A stretch of 64,000 nt of DNA from a virus, in the IMG/VR virus record IMGVR_UViG_3300049617_000207, positions 32,015-96,014 of that record. One strand, 5' to 3'. This document shows, piece by piece, positions 31,774-40,712 of this stretch. Position 1 is the first letter of the stretch. Each line of letters opens with the position of its first letter. The translations under genes and the position numbers were made by a program. The notes beneath the pieces are model-generated. The model saw nothing but the letters and a program-made list of their open reading frames with translations, was not told the origin of the DNA and made no database searches.

Positions 31774-32527
31774 CGCCCTCGTCTCGCCCCGCCACTCCGA
31801 CGTCCACACGAAAATCCGCGCCGTCTGCGATGCCGTGGGCAACATGAGCAAAGAGAGCCAAGGCCCCGGCTATAAATTCGTGTCCTACGATTCGACGATG
31901 CAAGCCATTCGGCCGCACCTCTCCGCGCATCGGCTGCGCATTAAATTCTCGGAAGTCTCGTGCAGCGTCGACCCGAGCCTTAAAACCGGGAGCGGGAAGC
32001 CCGCGGTCGGTGCGCTCGTAAAGATCGCGCTCTACGTCATCGACCTCGACACAGGCGAATTCGATACGGTCGAAGCGTCGGGCTACTCGCTCGACGTCGG
32101 CGACAAGGCGGTCGCGCAAGCCATCACGATTGGCAAAAAGTATTGCCTCTTCGACGCCTTCGAGATTTCGACGTCGGGCGGCTCCAACGCCGTCGGCGGC
32201 GCAGCGAACGGCGCGAGCGATGATCCAGACGGGCGGCCCACCAAGAACGTCCGCGACGACGCGATGCGCAACGTGACGCCGCCCGCAGAGCGCGGGACCG
32301 AAGCCGCGCCGCCGGGCATGGTCGTGCAGATTCGCCGGACCCTCGCGCGACTCGTCGCCGCGGGGCAGGGCGGAGCGACCGAGGCCGCCGTGCTCGACCG
32401 GCACGCAAAGGGGAAGGCCAAGCTCGAAGACACGAATTTCGCGCAGGCCCAGGCTATCGACCGGGCGCTTACGAAATTCGAGCGCGGGCTGCGAGCGGCC
32501 AAGCCCACAGAGCGCACCGCCGCGTAA
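31739..32527 (+). CDS. erf: ERF-family single-strand annealing protein
   Basis: 262 aa. GYKFVSYDSTMQAIRPHLSA, LVKIALYVIDLDTGEF and the DKAVAQAITIGKKYCLFDAF stretch are the ERF core. These ring-forming proteins anneal complementary strands in phage recombination with SSB-coated DNA. Ala/Gly-rich linker, then a helical end. Confidence 0.88.
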   Translation: MLETQLTPLLTNALVSPRHSDVHTKIRAVCDAVGNMSKESQGPGYKFVSYDSTMQAIRPHLSAHRLRIKFSEVSCSVDPSLKTGSGKPAVGALVKIALYVIDLDTGEFDTVEASGYSLDVGDKAVAQAITIGKKYCLFDAFEISTSGGSNAVGGAANGASDDPDGRPTKNVRDDAMRNVTPPAERGTEAAPPGMVVQIRRTLARLVAAGQGGATEAAVLDRHAKGKAKLEDTNFAQAQAIDRALTKFERGLRAAKPTERTAA

Positions 32528-32543
32528 CGCGAGGTCTTCACGG

Positions 32544-32696
32544 ATGAAGCGAGTCTTCGCGGCGCTCGATGCGCTGCTCTTCGGCCCTGGCGAGCCCTTC
32601 ACGCCGGGGCCGCGCTGGCTCGACGTCGGCCTCGCGCTGCTGGCCGCGATCCCACTCTGCGCGCTGCTCGGCCTCGCGGTCTTACTGCGCCCTTAA
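32544..32696 (+). CDS. Small membrane protein, 50 aa
   Basis: One long hydrophobic helix (LDVGLALLAAIPLCALLGLA) near the C-terminus. 16 bases after the ERF stop. Unknown. Confidence 0.5.
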   Translation: MKRVFAALDALLFGPGEPFTPGPRWLDVGLALLAAIPLCALLGLAVLLRP

Positions 32697-33083
32697 GCTC
32701 GCCTGTTGCGTCCCGCCGCGGATCGGCCTAGCATGAGAGCCCATTTGTAAAGCCGCACGGATGCGCGCGGAGTGACATCACGAACGGGGCGGTGCATAAA
32801 GCGCCGCCCCGTTCGCCCCACCCCGACAAAGAGATAGGCCGCGATGATACTAGCACGGATGCTCCTCGCCGTCGATAAGCGGCCGACCTGCTGCTCGCAG
32901 GACACACTTTTTTGCGCGCCGAAAAGGTGGGCAACCCGTCTCGCACGACGACCCCGAGACAAAATCAAAGAGCCGCCTCGGTCTCTACCCGTTGCGGCTC
33001 ACGAAACCTCGAATCCCAACGCGCTCTTCACTTCACGAAGGGCCTCGATCCACACCCAAACACTCACGAAAGGACGCGGATAC
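32697..33083. other. Untranslated region with hairpin
   Basis: No convincing gene on either strand. A near-perfect hairpin (32781-32815; CGAACGGGGCGG against CCGCCCCGTTCG, AT loop) may be a terminator, attenuator or small RNA. A TTTTTTGCGCGC tract near 32910 recalls the promoter core but has no -10. Confidence 0.4.
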
Positions 33084-33194
33084 GTGTCCCGACTTCCCTT
33101 TTGCACGAAAGGCAGAGACGTGTCTAATTTAACATACCCACCTGGGCTTCGGCAAGCCCCTCGCCTGCTCGTATCCGGCGAGGCGGGCCGATGA
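33084..33194 (+). CDS. Possible short peptide, 36 aa
   Basis: GTG after GAAAGGA; the stop overlaps the next ATG (ATGA), so it may serve as a leader peptide for the replication gene. Composition is unremarkable. Confidence 0.35.
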   Translation: MSRLPFCTKGRDVSNLTYPPGLRQAPRLLVSGEAGR

Positions 33195-34303
33195 CCGAGA
33201 TAGCCCCCTGGTTCAAGTTCTACACCGAAGACTTCTGGAACAGCGCCGACGTGCAGGAGATGGGCGTCTACCACGCAGGCGCCTACCTGCGGCTCCTGTC
33301 GTACCAATGGGAGCACGGCTCGATCCCGACGGACCTGCACCGCCTGGCGGGCGTCCTGCGGGCCTCCCAGGCCGACGCGGCGGCGTCCTGGGCGCTCATG
33401 CGTCAATGCTTCGTGCCGGTGCCTGGCGCCCCGGATCGGGCCGTCAACGTGCGGATCGAGGAGGAGCGCGCGCACGCCTATGATCGCAGCGAGCGGCTCC
33501 GCCAACGCGCGACCCGCGGCGGCGAGGCGAAGGCGCGCAAGAGCCGAGAGGCCCTCAAAACCCGACTGCTGGCCGAGGCCGCGGCGCACGTCGAGCGAGA
33601 AAGAGGAAGGTCTACCGTAAGCACGGCCGTTTCAAGCCGCGCGACGACTGAAGCCGAGACCGGGACGGACGCCGAGGCGCCACCCACGCACGAAAGAGGA
33701 GTCGAAGCGGAAAGAAGGTGTGCTACAAGCACCGATTTCGGTGGCGAAAACGCTGCTAAAAGCACGACAGAGCATATAGAGCAAGGTACTCCCTACGGTC
33801 GTACCTCAGAAGACTCGTCACTTCGTTCCTCGTCGCCGGGTGCTGACGCACCGACGGCGGCGAGCGGTGAGGGGGACGGATCGGCGAAGGAGCCGGAGGA
33901 CCGACCACTCCTCGATCCGCCGGTAACGCCACAGGCCAAGCGGAAAGACCCGCGGCTCGAACGGACGCCGGACGACCTCTTGGCCTACGCCGTGCTCGAA
34001 GCGACCTGGCCGCTCATCGCCAAACAGGTGCCCGACCTCGTCGATACCCCGAAGCGGTGGCGCTCGAAAAATAAGGCCGGGGCACTCGCGCTCGCGCGGA
34101 AGATGACCCCGGAGCAGGCCGCCGGGATGCTCACGTTCGCGTACCAGGACCCGGAAGCGTCGCAGTTCTACGGCGCGCTCACCCGGCTCGACAAGCTCGG
34201 CGACGCGATTCCCCGGCTCGTCGCCCTCAAGGTGCAACGGGATCGGGGTGGGCGCCGCGGGCAGGCGGCGGTCGGTCGGACGCACGGAGCCCTCATCGGG
34301 TGA
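33191..34303 (+). CDS. DUF1376-type replication protein
   Basis: 370 aa. PWFKFYTEDFWNSADVQEMG and GAYLRLLSYQWEHGSIPTDL belong to DUF1376 (YdaU-like), found beside phage helicase genes and thought to help origin or helicase loading. A disordered Ser/Thr/Glu-rich centre (140-250) leads to a helical C-terminus (MTPEQAAGMLTFAYQDPEAS). GTGA overlap with the primase-helicase. Confidence 0.8.
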   Translation: MTEIAPWFKFYTEDFWNSADVQEMGVYHAGAYLRLLSYQWEHGSIPTDLHRLAGVLRASQADAAASWALMRQCFVPVPGAPDRAVNVRIEEERAHAYDRSERLRQRATRGGEAKARKSREALKTRLLAEAAAHVERERGRSTVSTAVSSRATTEAETGTDAEAPPTHERGVEAERRCATSTDFGGENAAKSTTEHIEQGTPYGRTSEDSSLRSSSPGADAPTAASGEGDGSAKEPEDRPLLDPPVTPQAKRKDPRLERTPDDLLAYAVLEATWPLIAKQVPDLVDTPKRWRSKNKAGALALARKMTPEQAAGMLTFAYQDPEASQFYGALTRLDKLGDAIPRLVALKVQRDRGGRRGQAAVGRTHGALIG

Positions 34304-36138
34304 GCCGGACGACCGGCTTCGACCAACCGATACCGTCGGTCGCCGAGACCTACCTGCGGCTCACCGGCATCGACCCGCGTAGCTCGACGATCCATCCGGC
34401 CGCCCACACCGTTGCCGTGCGGTGCGTGTCCGCCGCGAACCATCGGCACGGCGATGCCAGCGCGAGCTTGCATATCCACCTCGACAAAGACGTGTGGGTG
34501 TGCCGCGTCTGCACCGATGCCGGGAAGCAAATGGGCGGCCAATCGCTCGACCTCGTCGTCCACGCGGGGCAGGCCAAGGATCGCAGCGACGCGCTCGCCT
34601 GGCTCGTGCCACCGGAACCAAAGCGCACGCGGCGCCCGCCGCCGCCGGTGAACGAGCGCCGGATCGCCGCGCGCTACGCCTACGAGGACGAGAATCGTAC
34701 GCTCCTGTACGAAGTGATCCGCTACGAGTGGGACGTGCGCGAGGACGACGGCACGACGTGGACCGACAAGACCTTCTCGCAGCGCGCGCCGCTGCCCGAA
34801 GGCCGGTGGGCCAATAAGCTCGACGGCGTGCGCCGTGTGCCGTATCACTACCCCGAGATGATCGTTCTTGCGCTCGACGAGAGCCGCACGCTCTACATCA
34901 CCGAAGGCGAGAAGGACGTCGATACGGCGCTCTCGGTCGGCCTCGCGGCGACGACGAACGCGGGCGGCGCGGCGTGGGCGTGGTCGGCGGAATTCCTGGC
35001 GTGTTTTCAAGGCGTGCAGAAAGTCGTCGTGATCGGCGACAACGACGAGCCGGGCCGGGCGGCTGCCATCCGGCGCGCGGACCTCCTCGCGGACATCGTC
35101 GGCGAGGTGTGGCTCGTCGAAGCAATGCCGCAGGTGCCCGAGAAAGGCGACCTCTCGGATTGGGTCGCCGCGTATCGCAAGAGCACGCCCGACGCGTCAC
35201 CCGCACAAGTGTCGATGAAGCTCCGCACGATCCTTGCGGAATTCGCCACGAAGGTCACGCCCGAAGTCGACGACGGCAGCGCGCGCGCGTGGGAATTCTC
35301 GACGCTGCACTTCAACATTCTCGCGACCCAAAAACCCCCGGCGCCCGCACCGGCCACGGGCTTCCGGCGCATCGACACGGAGATAGAAGGGCTACACGCC
35401 GGGCAGACGACGGTCTACGCCGCGCGCACGGGACACGGGAAGACGGCCGCGCTAGAGCACACCGTTATTGCGAATTGGGAGCAGTTTAAGATTCTGCTGT
35501 TCGCGCTCGAAATGGGCGCGAAGCGGATGCACGACCGGCTTGTCTCGCGCGCGCAGGCGATGCGGCTCAAGGACTACCGCAACGCGATGCGGCCCGACAC
35601 CGTGCTCGACAAAGAGTGGTACGCGCGAAAGAAGTTGCGGATCGTCGGCAAGACCCGAAAGGCAACCGTCGATAACATGATCGAGCAGATTGAGCTATAC
35701 CGGCCGGACATCGTCGCTATCGACCACTTGCGCCACATCCCCGGATGGTACGACCTCACCGGCAAGAAGCGCGGCGACATTGCGCCGGTGGACATCATGG
35801 ATCGGCTCATGAGCACGGCCTCGAAGATGGGGCACCACAATATCCTGCTTAGTCAAATTAACCGCGAGGGCGACGGGAAGCGGCCGGAGCTATCGCACTT
35901 GCGCGACTCGGGAGCGGTCGAAGAAATGGCGGATAACGTCATCATTCTGCACCGGCCCTACAAAACCGTCGACGCGCCGCGCACCTCGCTCACGGAGGAC
36001 GACCTCATGGAAGCGATCCTGCGCAAGACGCGCGAAGGAGCCGAGGTGATCGCGCACATGGAATTCATCGGCGACCTCATGGCGCTGCAGGCACCGACGC
36101 CCGAGACGCTCGACCATTTTACGCGGTGCTGCCGGTGA
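34300..36138 (+). CDS. Primase-helicase (CHC2, TOPRIM, DnaB-like)
   Basis: 612 aa, a T7 gp4-like layout. Zinc finger C42, H48/H50, C68, C71; TOPRIM with TEGEKD (201-206) and GDNDEPGR (246-253); RecA-like motor with Walker A ARTGHGKTA (375-383), VAIDHLRHIPG as Walker B and LLSQINREGD as the sensor. It would lay primers and unwind DNA at the fork. GTG start coupled to the previous gene. Confidence 0.92.
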   Translation: MSRTTGFDQPIPSVAETYLRLTGIDPRSSTIHPAAHTVAVRCVSAANHRHGDASASLHIHLDKDVWVCRVCTDAGKQMGGQSLDLVVHAGQAKDRSDALAWLVPPEPKRTRRPPPPVNERRIAARYAYEDENRTLLYEVIRYEWDVREDDGTTWTDKTFSQRAPLPEGRWANKLDGVRRVPYHYPEMIVLALDESRTLYITEGEKDVDTALSVGLAATTNAGGAAWAWSAEFLACFQGVQKVVVIGDNDEPGRAAAIRRADLLADIVGEVWLVEAMPQVPEKGDLSDWVAAYRKSTPDASPAQVSMKLRTILAEFATKVTPEVDDGSARAWEFSTLHFNILATQKPPAPAPATGFRRIDTEIEGLHAGQTTVYAARTGHGKTAALEHTVIANWEQFKILLFALEMGAKRMHDRLVSRAQAMRLKDYRNAMRPDTVLDKEWYARKKLRIVGKTRKATVDNMIEQIELYRPDIVAIDHLRHIPGWYDLTGKKRGDIAPVDIMDRLMSTASKMGHHNILLSQINREGDGKRPELSHLRDSGAVEEMADNVIILHRPYKTVDAPRTSLTEDDLMEAILRKTREGAEVIAHMEFIGDLMALQAPTPETLDHFTRCCR

Positions 36139-36141
36139 CGG

Positions 36142-36651
36142 CTACGGGGCGGGATCGAACGCGCGCCACAGGCGCCGCAGGCGGCCCGTTCCGGCGGCGG
36201 GATACGATGCCCAGGCCCCGAGCGTCGGCGGGCGGCTGCGGTGGCGCGTGATCCGAGCGACCGTCATGCGCTGCTCGTCGGGATTGCAGGCGATGACAAG
36301 CACGGCTTCCGTACGGTCGGGATGATCCTCGATGCCCGCGCGGGCGACGCGCTCGGCCTCTTCGCGTGAGGTATCCCGCCTTTCGAGCATCCACACCGTC
36401 GAGACAAAGGCGAGGGCGCCTTCGGGGTGGCCGTGCTGGCGTACGAGGCGCGGGATGACCACGTCGACGAGGTGGTTTTTGGAAGCGGCGTCGTCGAGGC
36501 CCAGGAGCGGGAAGACGTCGGCGCGCGCATCGGGATCGGGGCCGTAGAGGAAGAGCATCGGCTTCCAATCGGCGTTCGGCTTGAGCGTAAGAGCCAAGCT
36601 CTCGGCGCCCGAGCATATCTCACCGATGATCCGGTCGAGGCTGCGGGTCAT
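36142..36651 (-). CDS. Phage protein, 169 aa
   Basis: ATGA overlap with the Uma2 gene upstream. Alpha/beta fold by look (PMLFLYGPDPDARADVFPLL, GALAFVSTVWMLERR, AVLVIACNPDEQRMTVARIT). Converges with the primase-helicase, 3 bases apart. Unknown. Confidence 0.65.
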   Translation of the reverse strand: MTRSLDRIIGEICSGAESLALTLKPNADWKPMLFLYGPDPDARADVFPLLGLDDAASKNHLVDVVIPRLVRQHGHPEGALAFVSTVWMLERRDTSREEAERVARAGIEDHPDRTEAVLVIACNPDEQRMTVARITRHRSRPPTLGAWASYPAAGTGRLRRLWRAFDPAP

Positions 36652-37199
36652 CGGTCCCACACGGAGTCGAGGTCGAGCGTAAGTCCGACACTCGCAAGGG
36701 TCACGGTCGAGAAGAAAAACTCCATCGTGAGAAAGCCCTTCGTGCGACGTTGGAACAGAACGGCGAAATGGTCCTGTGGGTGGACGACGAGATAGTCTTG
36801 CACGGTCGGGATCGAGCAGTAAAGCCACACCTTATATCCGAGGTCGTAGCCGCCGGTCGACGGAGAGACAACCTCGACGACGAGCTTCGGGAAGGAGACG
36901 AAATTAAGGTCGTCGTTTCCGCGGTCGCGTTCGTCGCAGGTGACGACGAGGTCCGGCTCCGGGCGGTCTTCGCCTGCGACCACACCGATTTCGTTGACGT
37001 AGAGGTCGCAGTCGTCTCCGAGGGCCGCTTTCACGACGTCGCGGAGGCGCCCGAGAACGCGCGCGTGGCGGCGCGTGGCGGTTGACATCGCAACGACCTG
37101 CCCGTTAAGAAATTCGTGGCGGCCTTCCTGTCGCTCGTTCCAGGCGTTAAATTGCGCGAGCGTCATCCGCTCGGGCGGCTGTTGCGCTGGCGTGCTCAT
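36648..37199 (-). CDS. Uma2-family (DUF820) nuclease-like protein, second copy
   Basis: 183 aa. EGRHEFLNGQVVAMSTATRR, RPEPDLVVTCDERDRG and FPKLVVEVVSPSTGGYDLGY carry the PD-(D/E)xK residues (D, E-V). Only the core resembles the copy at 16586, so they are not a recent duplication. TAATG junction upstream. Confidence 0.85.
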   Translation of the reverse strand: MSTPAQQPPERMTLAQFNAWNERQEGRHEFLNGQVVAMSTATRRHARVLGRLRDVVKAALGDDCDLYVNEIGVVAGEDRPEPDLVVTCDERDRGNDDLNFVSFPKLVVEVVSPSTGGYDLGYKVWLYCSIPTVQDYLVVHPQDHFAVLFQRRTKGFLTMEFFFSTVTLASVGLTLDLDSVWDR

Positions 37200-37498
37200 T
37201 AGATGATCCGCCCTTTCCCTTGCCGCGCGAGCGCGTACTCGTCGCGCACGGTCTGAATGAGAGCGATGAGTGCTTTTTCTTGGTCTAAGAGCGCGGCTGC
37301 AAGTGCGCTCATCGCGGCGTCGACGTCGGCGGCCGGGAAGACGGTCTTCGGATCGAGCGTGCCGACGCCCATCATGACGGCGATACCATGCGGGCGCCGC
37401 GCATGCACGGTTCCGCGGCGTAGCATCGGTCGGCCCGAGACGTGTGTGAGGTAAAGGACGGCGTCGCCGCGCTTGAAGCTCTGATCGGTGGCGGTCAT
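37199..37498 (-). CDS. Small phage protein, 99 aa
   Basis: GCAGAAAG lies 6 bases before the ATG. KRGDAVLYLTHVSGRPMLRR is beta-rich; the end is a helix (LLDQEKALIALIQTVRDEYA). Unknown. Confidence 0.65.
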   Translation of the reverse strand: MTATDQSFKRGDAVLYLTHVSGRPMLRRGTVHARRPHGIAVMMGVGTLDPKTVFPAADVDAAMSALAAALLDQEKALIALIQTVRDEYALARQGKGRII

Positions 37499-37719
37499 GT
37501 GTTGCTTTCTGCGGTAAGGAGGCGGGAGTGACCGCCGCACTCGTCGAGGTGCTGCCCGATGGCCCATGCCTCTTGCGAGGTGGCGCCTGCGTCCTCGGCC
37601 GCGTTGGCGGCCTCGATCATCGCGTACTGATCGTTATTGCCGACGCCGAGCGGGCAGGGCATTTCGGCGAGTGCTACGAGGTAGGCGGCTTGGGCGGCTG
37701 CGAGATGTGCGGTATTCAC
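37495..37719 (-). CDS. Small helical protein, 74 aa, leaderless gene
   Basis: The GTG at 37719 coincides with the predicted RNA start of promoter F. NTAHLAAAQAAYLVALAEMP and IEAANAAEDAGATSQEAWAI are helical. ATGA overlap downstream. Confidence 0.7.
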   Translation of the reverse strand: MNTAHLAAAQAAYLVALAEMPCPLGVGNNDQYAMIEAANAAEDAGATSQEAWAIGQHLDECGGHSRLLTAESNT

Positions 37720-37725
37720 TCCCCC

Positions 37726-37754
37726 AGGATACGCCCTGCGCGCTGGAAAGTCAA
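37726..37754 (-). promoter_or_regulatory. GCGCGC-core promoter F
   Basis: TTGACT, 17 bases, TATCCT; GGTGCCCC 6 bases upstream. +1 on the GTG. Confidence 0.9.
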
Positions 37755-37771
37755 GGAGCCGGGGCACCGTG

Positions 37772-38248
37772 CTAGGCGGCCTTGAGGGCCGCTTCGCGGA
37801 AGCCGCCGCAATGCTTCTGATAGTACGCGTACGAGCAGTCACCGCAGTCGTTGGGCGCGCCCCACACGCCGCCGGAGCGTAGCGCCCCGTGTCGCGAGGC
37901 GTGCGAGGTGAGCGGGTGGCCGCAGACGCAGAGCCGCTGCTGATCCCGCGCGTAGGCCGCTTTCTCCGCGGCCTCTTCGACCGCGCGCCGGAGCGGAGCC
38001 GCGCCGCTATATTCTTCGAGTAGCGCCGCGAGGTTGGCGTCGGTCACGATTCCGGCCTGCCACGACGGCAGGAACGTCGTTGCCTTGCGGCCCAGGCACT
38101 TCTTGCACGTGAGCGCGCCTGCGAGGGTCCCGGCGCACGAGTGCTTCGCCTGCTCGGCGTCGATGGCCGCCGTCTTCACGGCGATGCGCGCGAGCTTGGC
38201 GTCGAGCTTCGCGGCCTGCGCGACGACGTCGACCGCTGCCTGCGCCAT
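37772..38248 (-). CDS. Zinc-binding protein, 158 aa
   Basis: CKKC, CVCGHPLTSHASRH and CGDCSYAYYQKHC offer two zinc sites; helical N-terminus. TAATG junction upstream. Unknown. Confidence 0.65.
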   Translation of the reverse strand: MAQAAVDVVAQAAKLDAKLARIAVKTAAIDAEQAKHSCAGTLAGALTCKKCLGRKATTFLPSWQAGIVTDANLAALLEEYSGAAPLRRAVEEAAEKAAYARDQQRLCVCGHPLTSHASRHGALRSGGVWGAPNDCGDCSYAYYQKHCGGFREAALKAA

Positions 38249-38541
38249 TAGCGGACGCTCGCGAGAAAGGCCGCGGTCGCCGCGTCCTCGTCGCCGAAGA
38301 TCGTTACGTCGGCGGGCACCGCGAAGACTTCGTAGACTTTGTGTTTCACTTCGCGAGTGATGATGTTCGTGCCGTTCCACGCGTACACGATGTCGACCGG
38401 GCTCGACGCGTAGGGCGACGGGATCGACTTCACGCGGGGCAAGTAGCCGACGGGGATGAGCCAACCCTCGGCATCGGCGGGCAATTCTGCGAGGAAGCGG
38501 CCGTAGCCGACGTGGCTTGTGATGGTTTTGAGCTTCTGCAT
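38248..38541 (-). CDS. Phage protein, 97 aa
   Basis: MQKLKTITSHVGYGRFLAEL, beta-rich middle (DIVYAWNGTNIITREVKHKV). Driven by promoter G through a hairpin leader. Unknown. Confidence 0.65.
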   Translation of the reverse strand: MQKLKTITSHVGYGRFLAELPADAEGWLIPVGYLPRVKSIPSPYASSPVDIVYAWNGTNIITREVKHKVYEVFAVPADVTIFGDEDAATAAFLASVR

Positions 38542-38578
38542 TTGTCGGGAATTCTTTTCTGCGGGCTAGGCCCGCGAC

Positions 38579-38869
38579 TCAATTAGGATACACCTTGCGC
38601 GCTAGAAAGTCAACAGAGGGGGGCACCTCCGGCGGTTGGCGCAGGCGCTCGGCGGCGCGCTCGCGCACATCCTCGCCGACCTCCCAAAAGTGGCGCAGGG
38701 CGCACTCGCTCGCGCGGGCGGCCCGTAGCTCCGCGCGGTCGTGCTCGATCCACGAGAGCGCCGTGAAGCCCAGGATCGCCGCGATAGCGATGCCGCAGAC
38801 GAGGTGCGGGCCGGTGAGCGCCGTGACGAGCGCGACGATGGTCGAGATTGAGGCAAGGTTACGGAACAT
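38579..38869 (-). CDS. Membrane protein, 96 aa
   Basis: Two hydrophobic stretches (ISTIVALVTALTG, LVCGIAIAAILGFTALSWI), then a charged helix. Its last codons run through promoter G, an example of coding and promoter sharing DNA. Starts 11 bases inside the upstream gene. Confidence 0.6.
   Translation of the reverse strand: MFRNLASISTIVALVTALTGPHLVCGIAIAAILGFTALSWIEHDRAELRAARASECALRHFWEVGEDVRERAAERLRQPPEVPPSVDFLARKVYPN
38585..38613 (-). promoter_or_regulatory. GCGCGC-core promoter G
   Basis: TTGACT, 17 bases, TATCCT; GGTGCCCC 6 bases upstream. The leader has GCGGGC paired with GCCCGC, then AGAAAAG. Confidence 0.85.
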
Positions 38870-39152
38870 CGGGCGTGCCTTTCGCGGCGTCGAGGCGCTC
38901 GCGGGTGATGCGGGCGGGGTTGGCGCCGCGGTAGTAATTCTGTGCGACGTACGTGCGCCATGCCGCGTCCACGTGCAGGTGGTCCGTCGCGGGGCTGTAG
39001 CGGGTCCCCACGAGCGCGCCGCCGGTGAACCGTATGAGCGTGCCGTCGAAGGTCGCGCGGAGCGTCTGCGGCCTCCTGGCGGCCGGAGTCATGGGCACCC
39101 GGAACGTCGCAAGGATCGTCCACGCGGTAGCATCACAGAATGTTTGTTTCAT
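38859..39152 (-). CDS. Phage protein, 97 aa
   Basis: ATGA overlap upstream. Beta-rich (TLRATFDGTLIRFTGGALVG, DHLHVDAAWRTYVAQNYYRG). Unknown. Confidence 0.6.
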   Translation of the reverse strand: MKQTFCDATAWTILATFRVPMTPAARRPQTLRATFDGTLIRFTGGALVGTRYSPATDHLHVDAAWRTYVAQNYYRGANPARITRERLDAAKGTPDVP

Positions 39153-39502
39153 GACCTAGAGGACGCCGAGCCGTCCGCGCGGATCGTGAGCGCCTTGCCG
39201 CCCGCGGACTTCGCTCGGCCGCGTGCCCGCTTCTTCGCCGCCGCGTAGCTCGCGCAGCGCGACCGGCGGCGCATGACGGTCGTGCCGTTCGTGGTCACGT
39301 AGTCGAAGGCCCAAAAGTCGCCGTTCGTGTCCGGCGCGACCGTGTAGCAGCACTCAAGGCCGACCTTCGCGACGAAGCTCTCGTAGAACCGATTCGACCG
39401 CCGGAGCGGGTAGAGCATCGCCGGATCGCGACCCTCGACCGCGTCGAGTTGGACGTCCTCGAAGGCGGAGCGGTGGCGTTCGAGCAGGTCGTCGCCGGTC
39501 AT
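39149..39502 (-). CDS. Basic phage protein, 117 aa
   Basis: CCYTVAPDTNGDFWAFDYVT in the middle, Arg/Lys/Ala-rich end (AAAKKRARGRAKSAGGKA). ATGA overlaps on both sides. Unknown. Confidence 0.6.
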   Translation of the reverse strand: MTGDDLLERHRSAFEDVQLDAVEGRDPAMLYPLRRSNRFYESFVAKVGLECCYTVAPDTNGDFWAFDYVTTNGTTVMRRRSRCASYAAAKKRARGRAKSAGGKALTIRADGSASSRS

Positions 39503-39783
39503 GTCGGCGTCACGTTCTTGGGCTGCGGGCCGCGTTCGCCGCGGGTGATGGCCTCGATAGCGTCGGAGCGCGCACCGGCGCCCGGCTCGCGCCGCTCGAT
39601 TTCGGCGAGCACAAGGTTACGCTCGGCGACGAGCTTCATTGCGACCCGCGCCCACGACGTCGGGGAGCCTGTGCCGATGCGGTCGGCGGCGTTGGCGAAT
39701 TCGATGCCACCGGCCGCACACCGCGCGAGGTTGTAAAGCTCGGCGGTTTTCACGTTGCGGTAGCCGTTAAGCGCGGGCTTCAT
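39499..39783 (-). CDS. Helical phage protein, 94 aa
   Basis: NVKTAELYNLARCAAGGIEF, VAMKLVAERNLVLAEIERRE. ATGA overlap with the frameshifted gene upstream. Unknown. Confidence 0.6.
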   Translation of the reverse strand: MKPALNGYRNVKTAELYNLARCAAGGIEFANAADRIGTGSPTSWARVAMKLVAERNLVLAEIERREPGAGARSDAIEAITRGERGPQPKNVTPT

Positions 39784-39958
39784 TTCGTCACGCTCTTGGA
39801 TGCGAACGCGCCGAAGAGCTTCGCGCAGTCGCTCCCGACTTCGTGCGAGCCGCAGTCGCCTGCGTCCGATTCGTAGGCGGCCTCGTCGCCCGGATGCAGC
39901 ACGACGCCGCCGGGAAGCCCTTGCGGATCATCGGCATGGTGCGCAGCGTCGCGGCCAT
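39780..39958 (-). pseudogene. Short zinc-type protein with apparent frameshift
   Basis: ATG at a TAATG junction starts MAATLRTMPMIRKGFP; the natural continuation GGVVLHPGDEAAYESDAGDC and GSHEVGSDCAKLFGAF is in the neighbouring frame. The span is one base short of a multiple of three; a missing C in the CCC run (39912-39914) would repair it. GTG inside the second frame could still give a 40-aa product. Confidence 0.5.
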
Positions 39959-40140
39959 TATGTCGGCCACGTTCCGGCGAGCTTGCGGACGTCGACGAGG
40001 CAACGGACGATGCGCGTGCCGTTGTCGTTGAGGATGTAGCCGGTGGAGCCGCCGTAGGGGCCGGGGATGGCCTGTAGGCCGACGAGGGCAATGCCCTTGC
40101 GGGCGAGACCCTTGATGGTGGCTTTCGAGAGGTCGTTCAC
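39958..40140 (-). CDS. Small phage protein, 60 aa
   Basis: GTG with GCAGAAAG 8 bases upstream. GPYGGSTGYILNDNGTRIVR is a motif seen in short phage proteins of unknown function. Confidence 0.65.
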   Translation of the reverse strand: MNDLSKATIKGLARKGIALVGLQAIPGPYGGSTGYILNDNGTRIVRCLVDVRKLAGTWPT

Positions 40141-40178
40141 GGGTGATGCTTTCTGCGGGCCAGGCCCGCGACTCCCTA

Positions 40179-40207
40179 ACAATACACCCTGCGCGCTGAA
40201 AAGTCAA
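40179..40207 (-). promoter_or_regulatory. GCGCGC-core promoter H
   Basis: TTGACT, 17 bases, TATTGT; GGTGCCC upstream. Leader hairpin GCGGGCC-T-GGCCCGC followed by AGAAAG. Confidence 0.85.
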
Positions 40208-40235
40208 CGCGCAAGGGCACCTGTTTGGGCCGAGC

Positions 40236-40664
40236 CTAGAAGGCCACCCGCTTGCGGCAGACCGGGCCGATGCCCGCGAGGACCGACTTCGAGGCGGTCA
40301 ACGTGCGACCGCAGATAACGCACTCGCCGAGCAGCGCGGAGATGTCCGCCGCCTGCTCCAAGGTGAGGCGGTCGGCTTCCCGCACCGAGTAAATCGCGCC
40401 GGACACGTACACCCACTCCGTCCCCTTGAGGACCTTGGCGTAGAGGTGGCCGCTGCCCTTAGCGGTCTGCGCGCGGTACACGGTGCCGTCGGCGGCGCGG
40501 AAGGCGCCGGGGCCTTCGGGAGCGCGGTTGGCGAATTCGTCCGCGAGGTCATTTGCGCGGTCGGTGGTCTCGACGTAGAGCGCCAGCATCGCTTCGGTAA
40601 GGTTGTCGATGTCGGCGGCCGAGGCGTTCTTCTGATAGTCGGCTGCGAAGATTGCGGTGGGCAT
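40236..40664 (-). CDS. DUF6011-like protein, 142 aa
   Basis: C-terminal CVICGRTLTASKSVLAGIGP then VC is the DUF6011 zinc knuckle; N-terminal helical part and a beta sheet (GTVYRAQTAKGSGHLYAKVL). Expressed from promoter I. Confidence 0.75.
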   Translation of the reverse strand: MPTAIFAADYQKNASAADIDNLTEAMLALYVETTDRANDLADEFANRAPEGPGAFRAADGTVYRAQTAKGSGHLYAKVLKGTEWVYVSGAIYSVREADRLTLEQAADISALLGECVICGRTLTASKSVLAGIGPVCRKRVAF

Positions 40665-40712
40665 GTCGGGGTGTCTCGTTTCTGCGGCGGCTGCCGCGTT
40701 AGGTGATGCCTT

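Noticed and set aside
32990-33030. CTCGAATCCC resembling a tRNA T-arm
   Set aside because: No cloverleaf or acceptor stem could be drawn around it.
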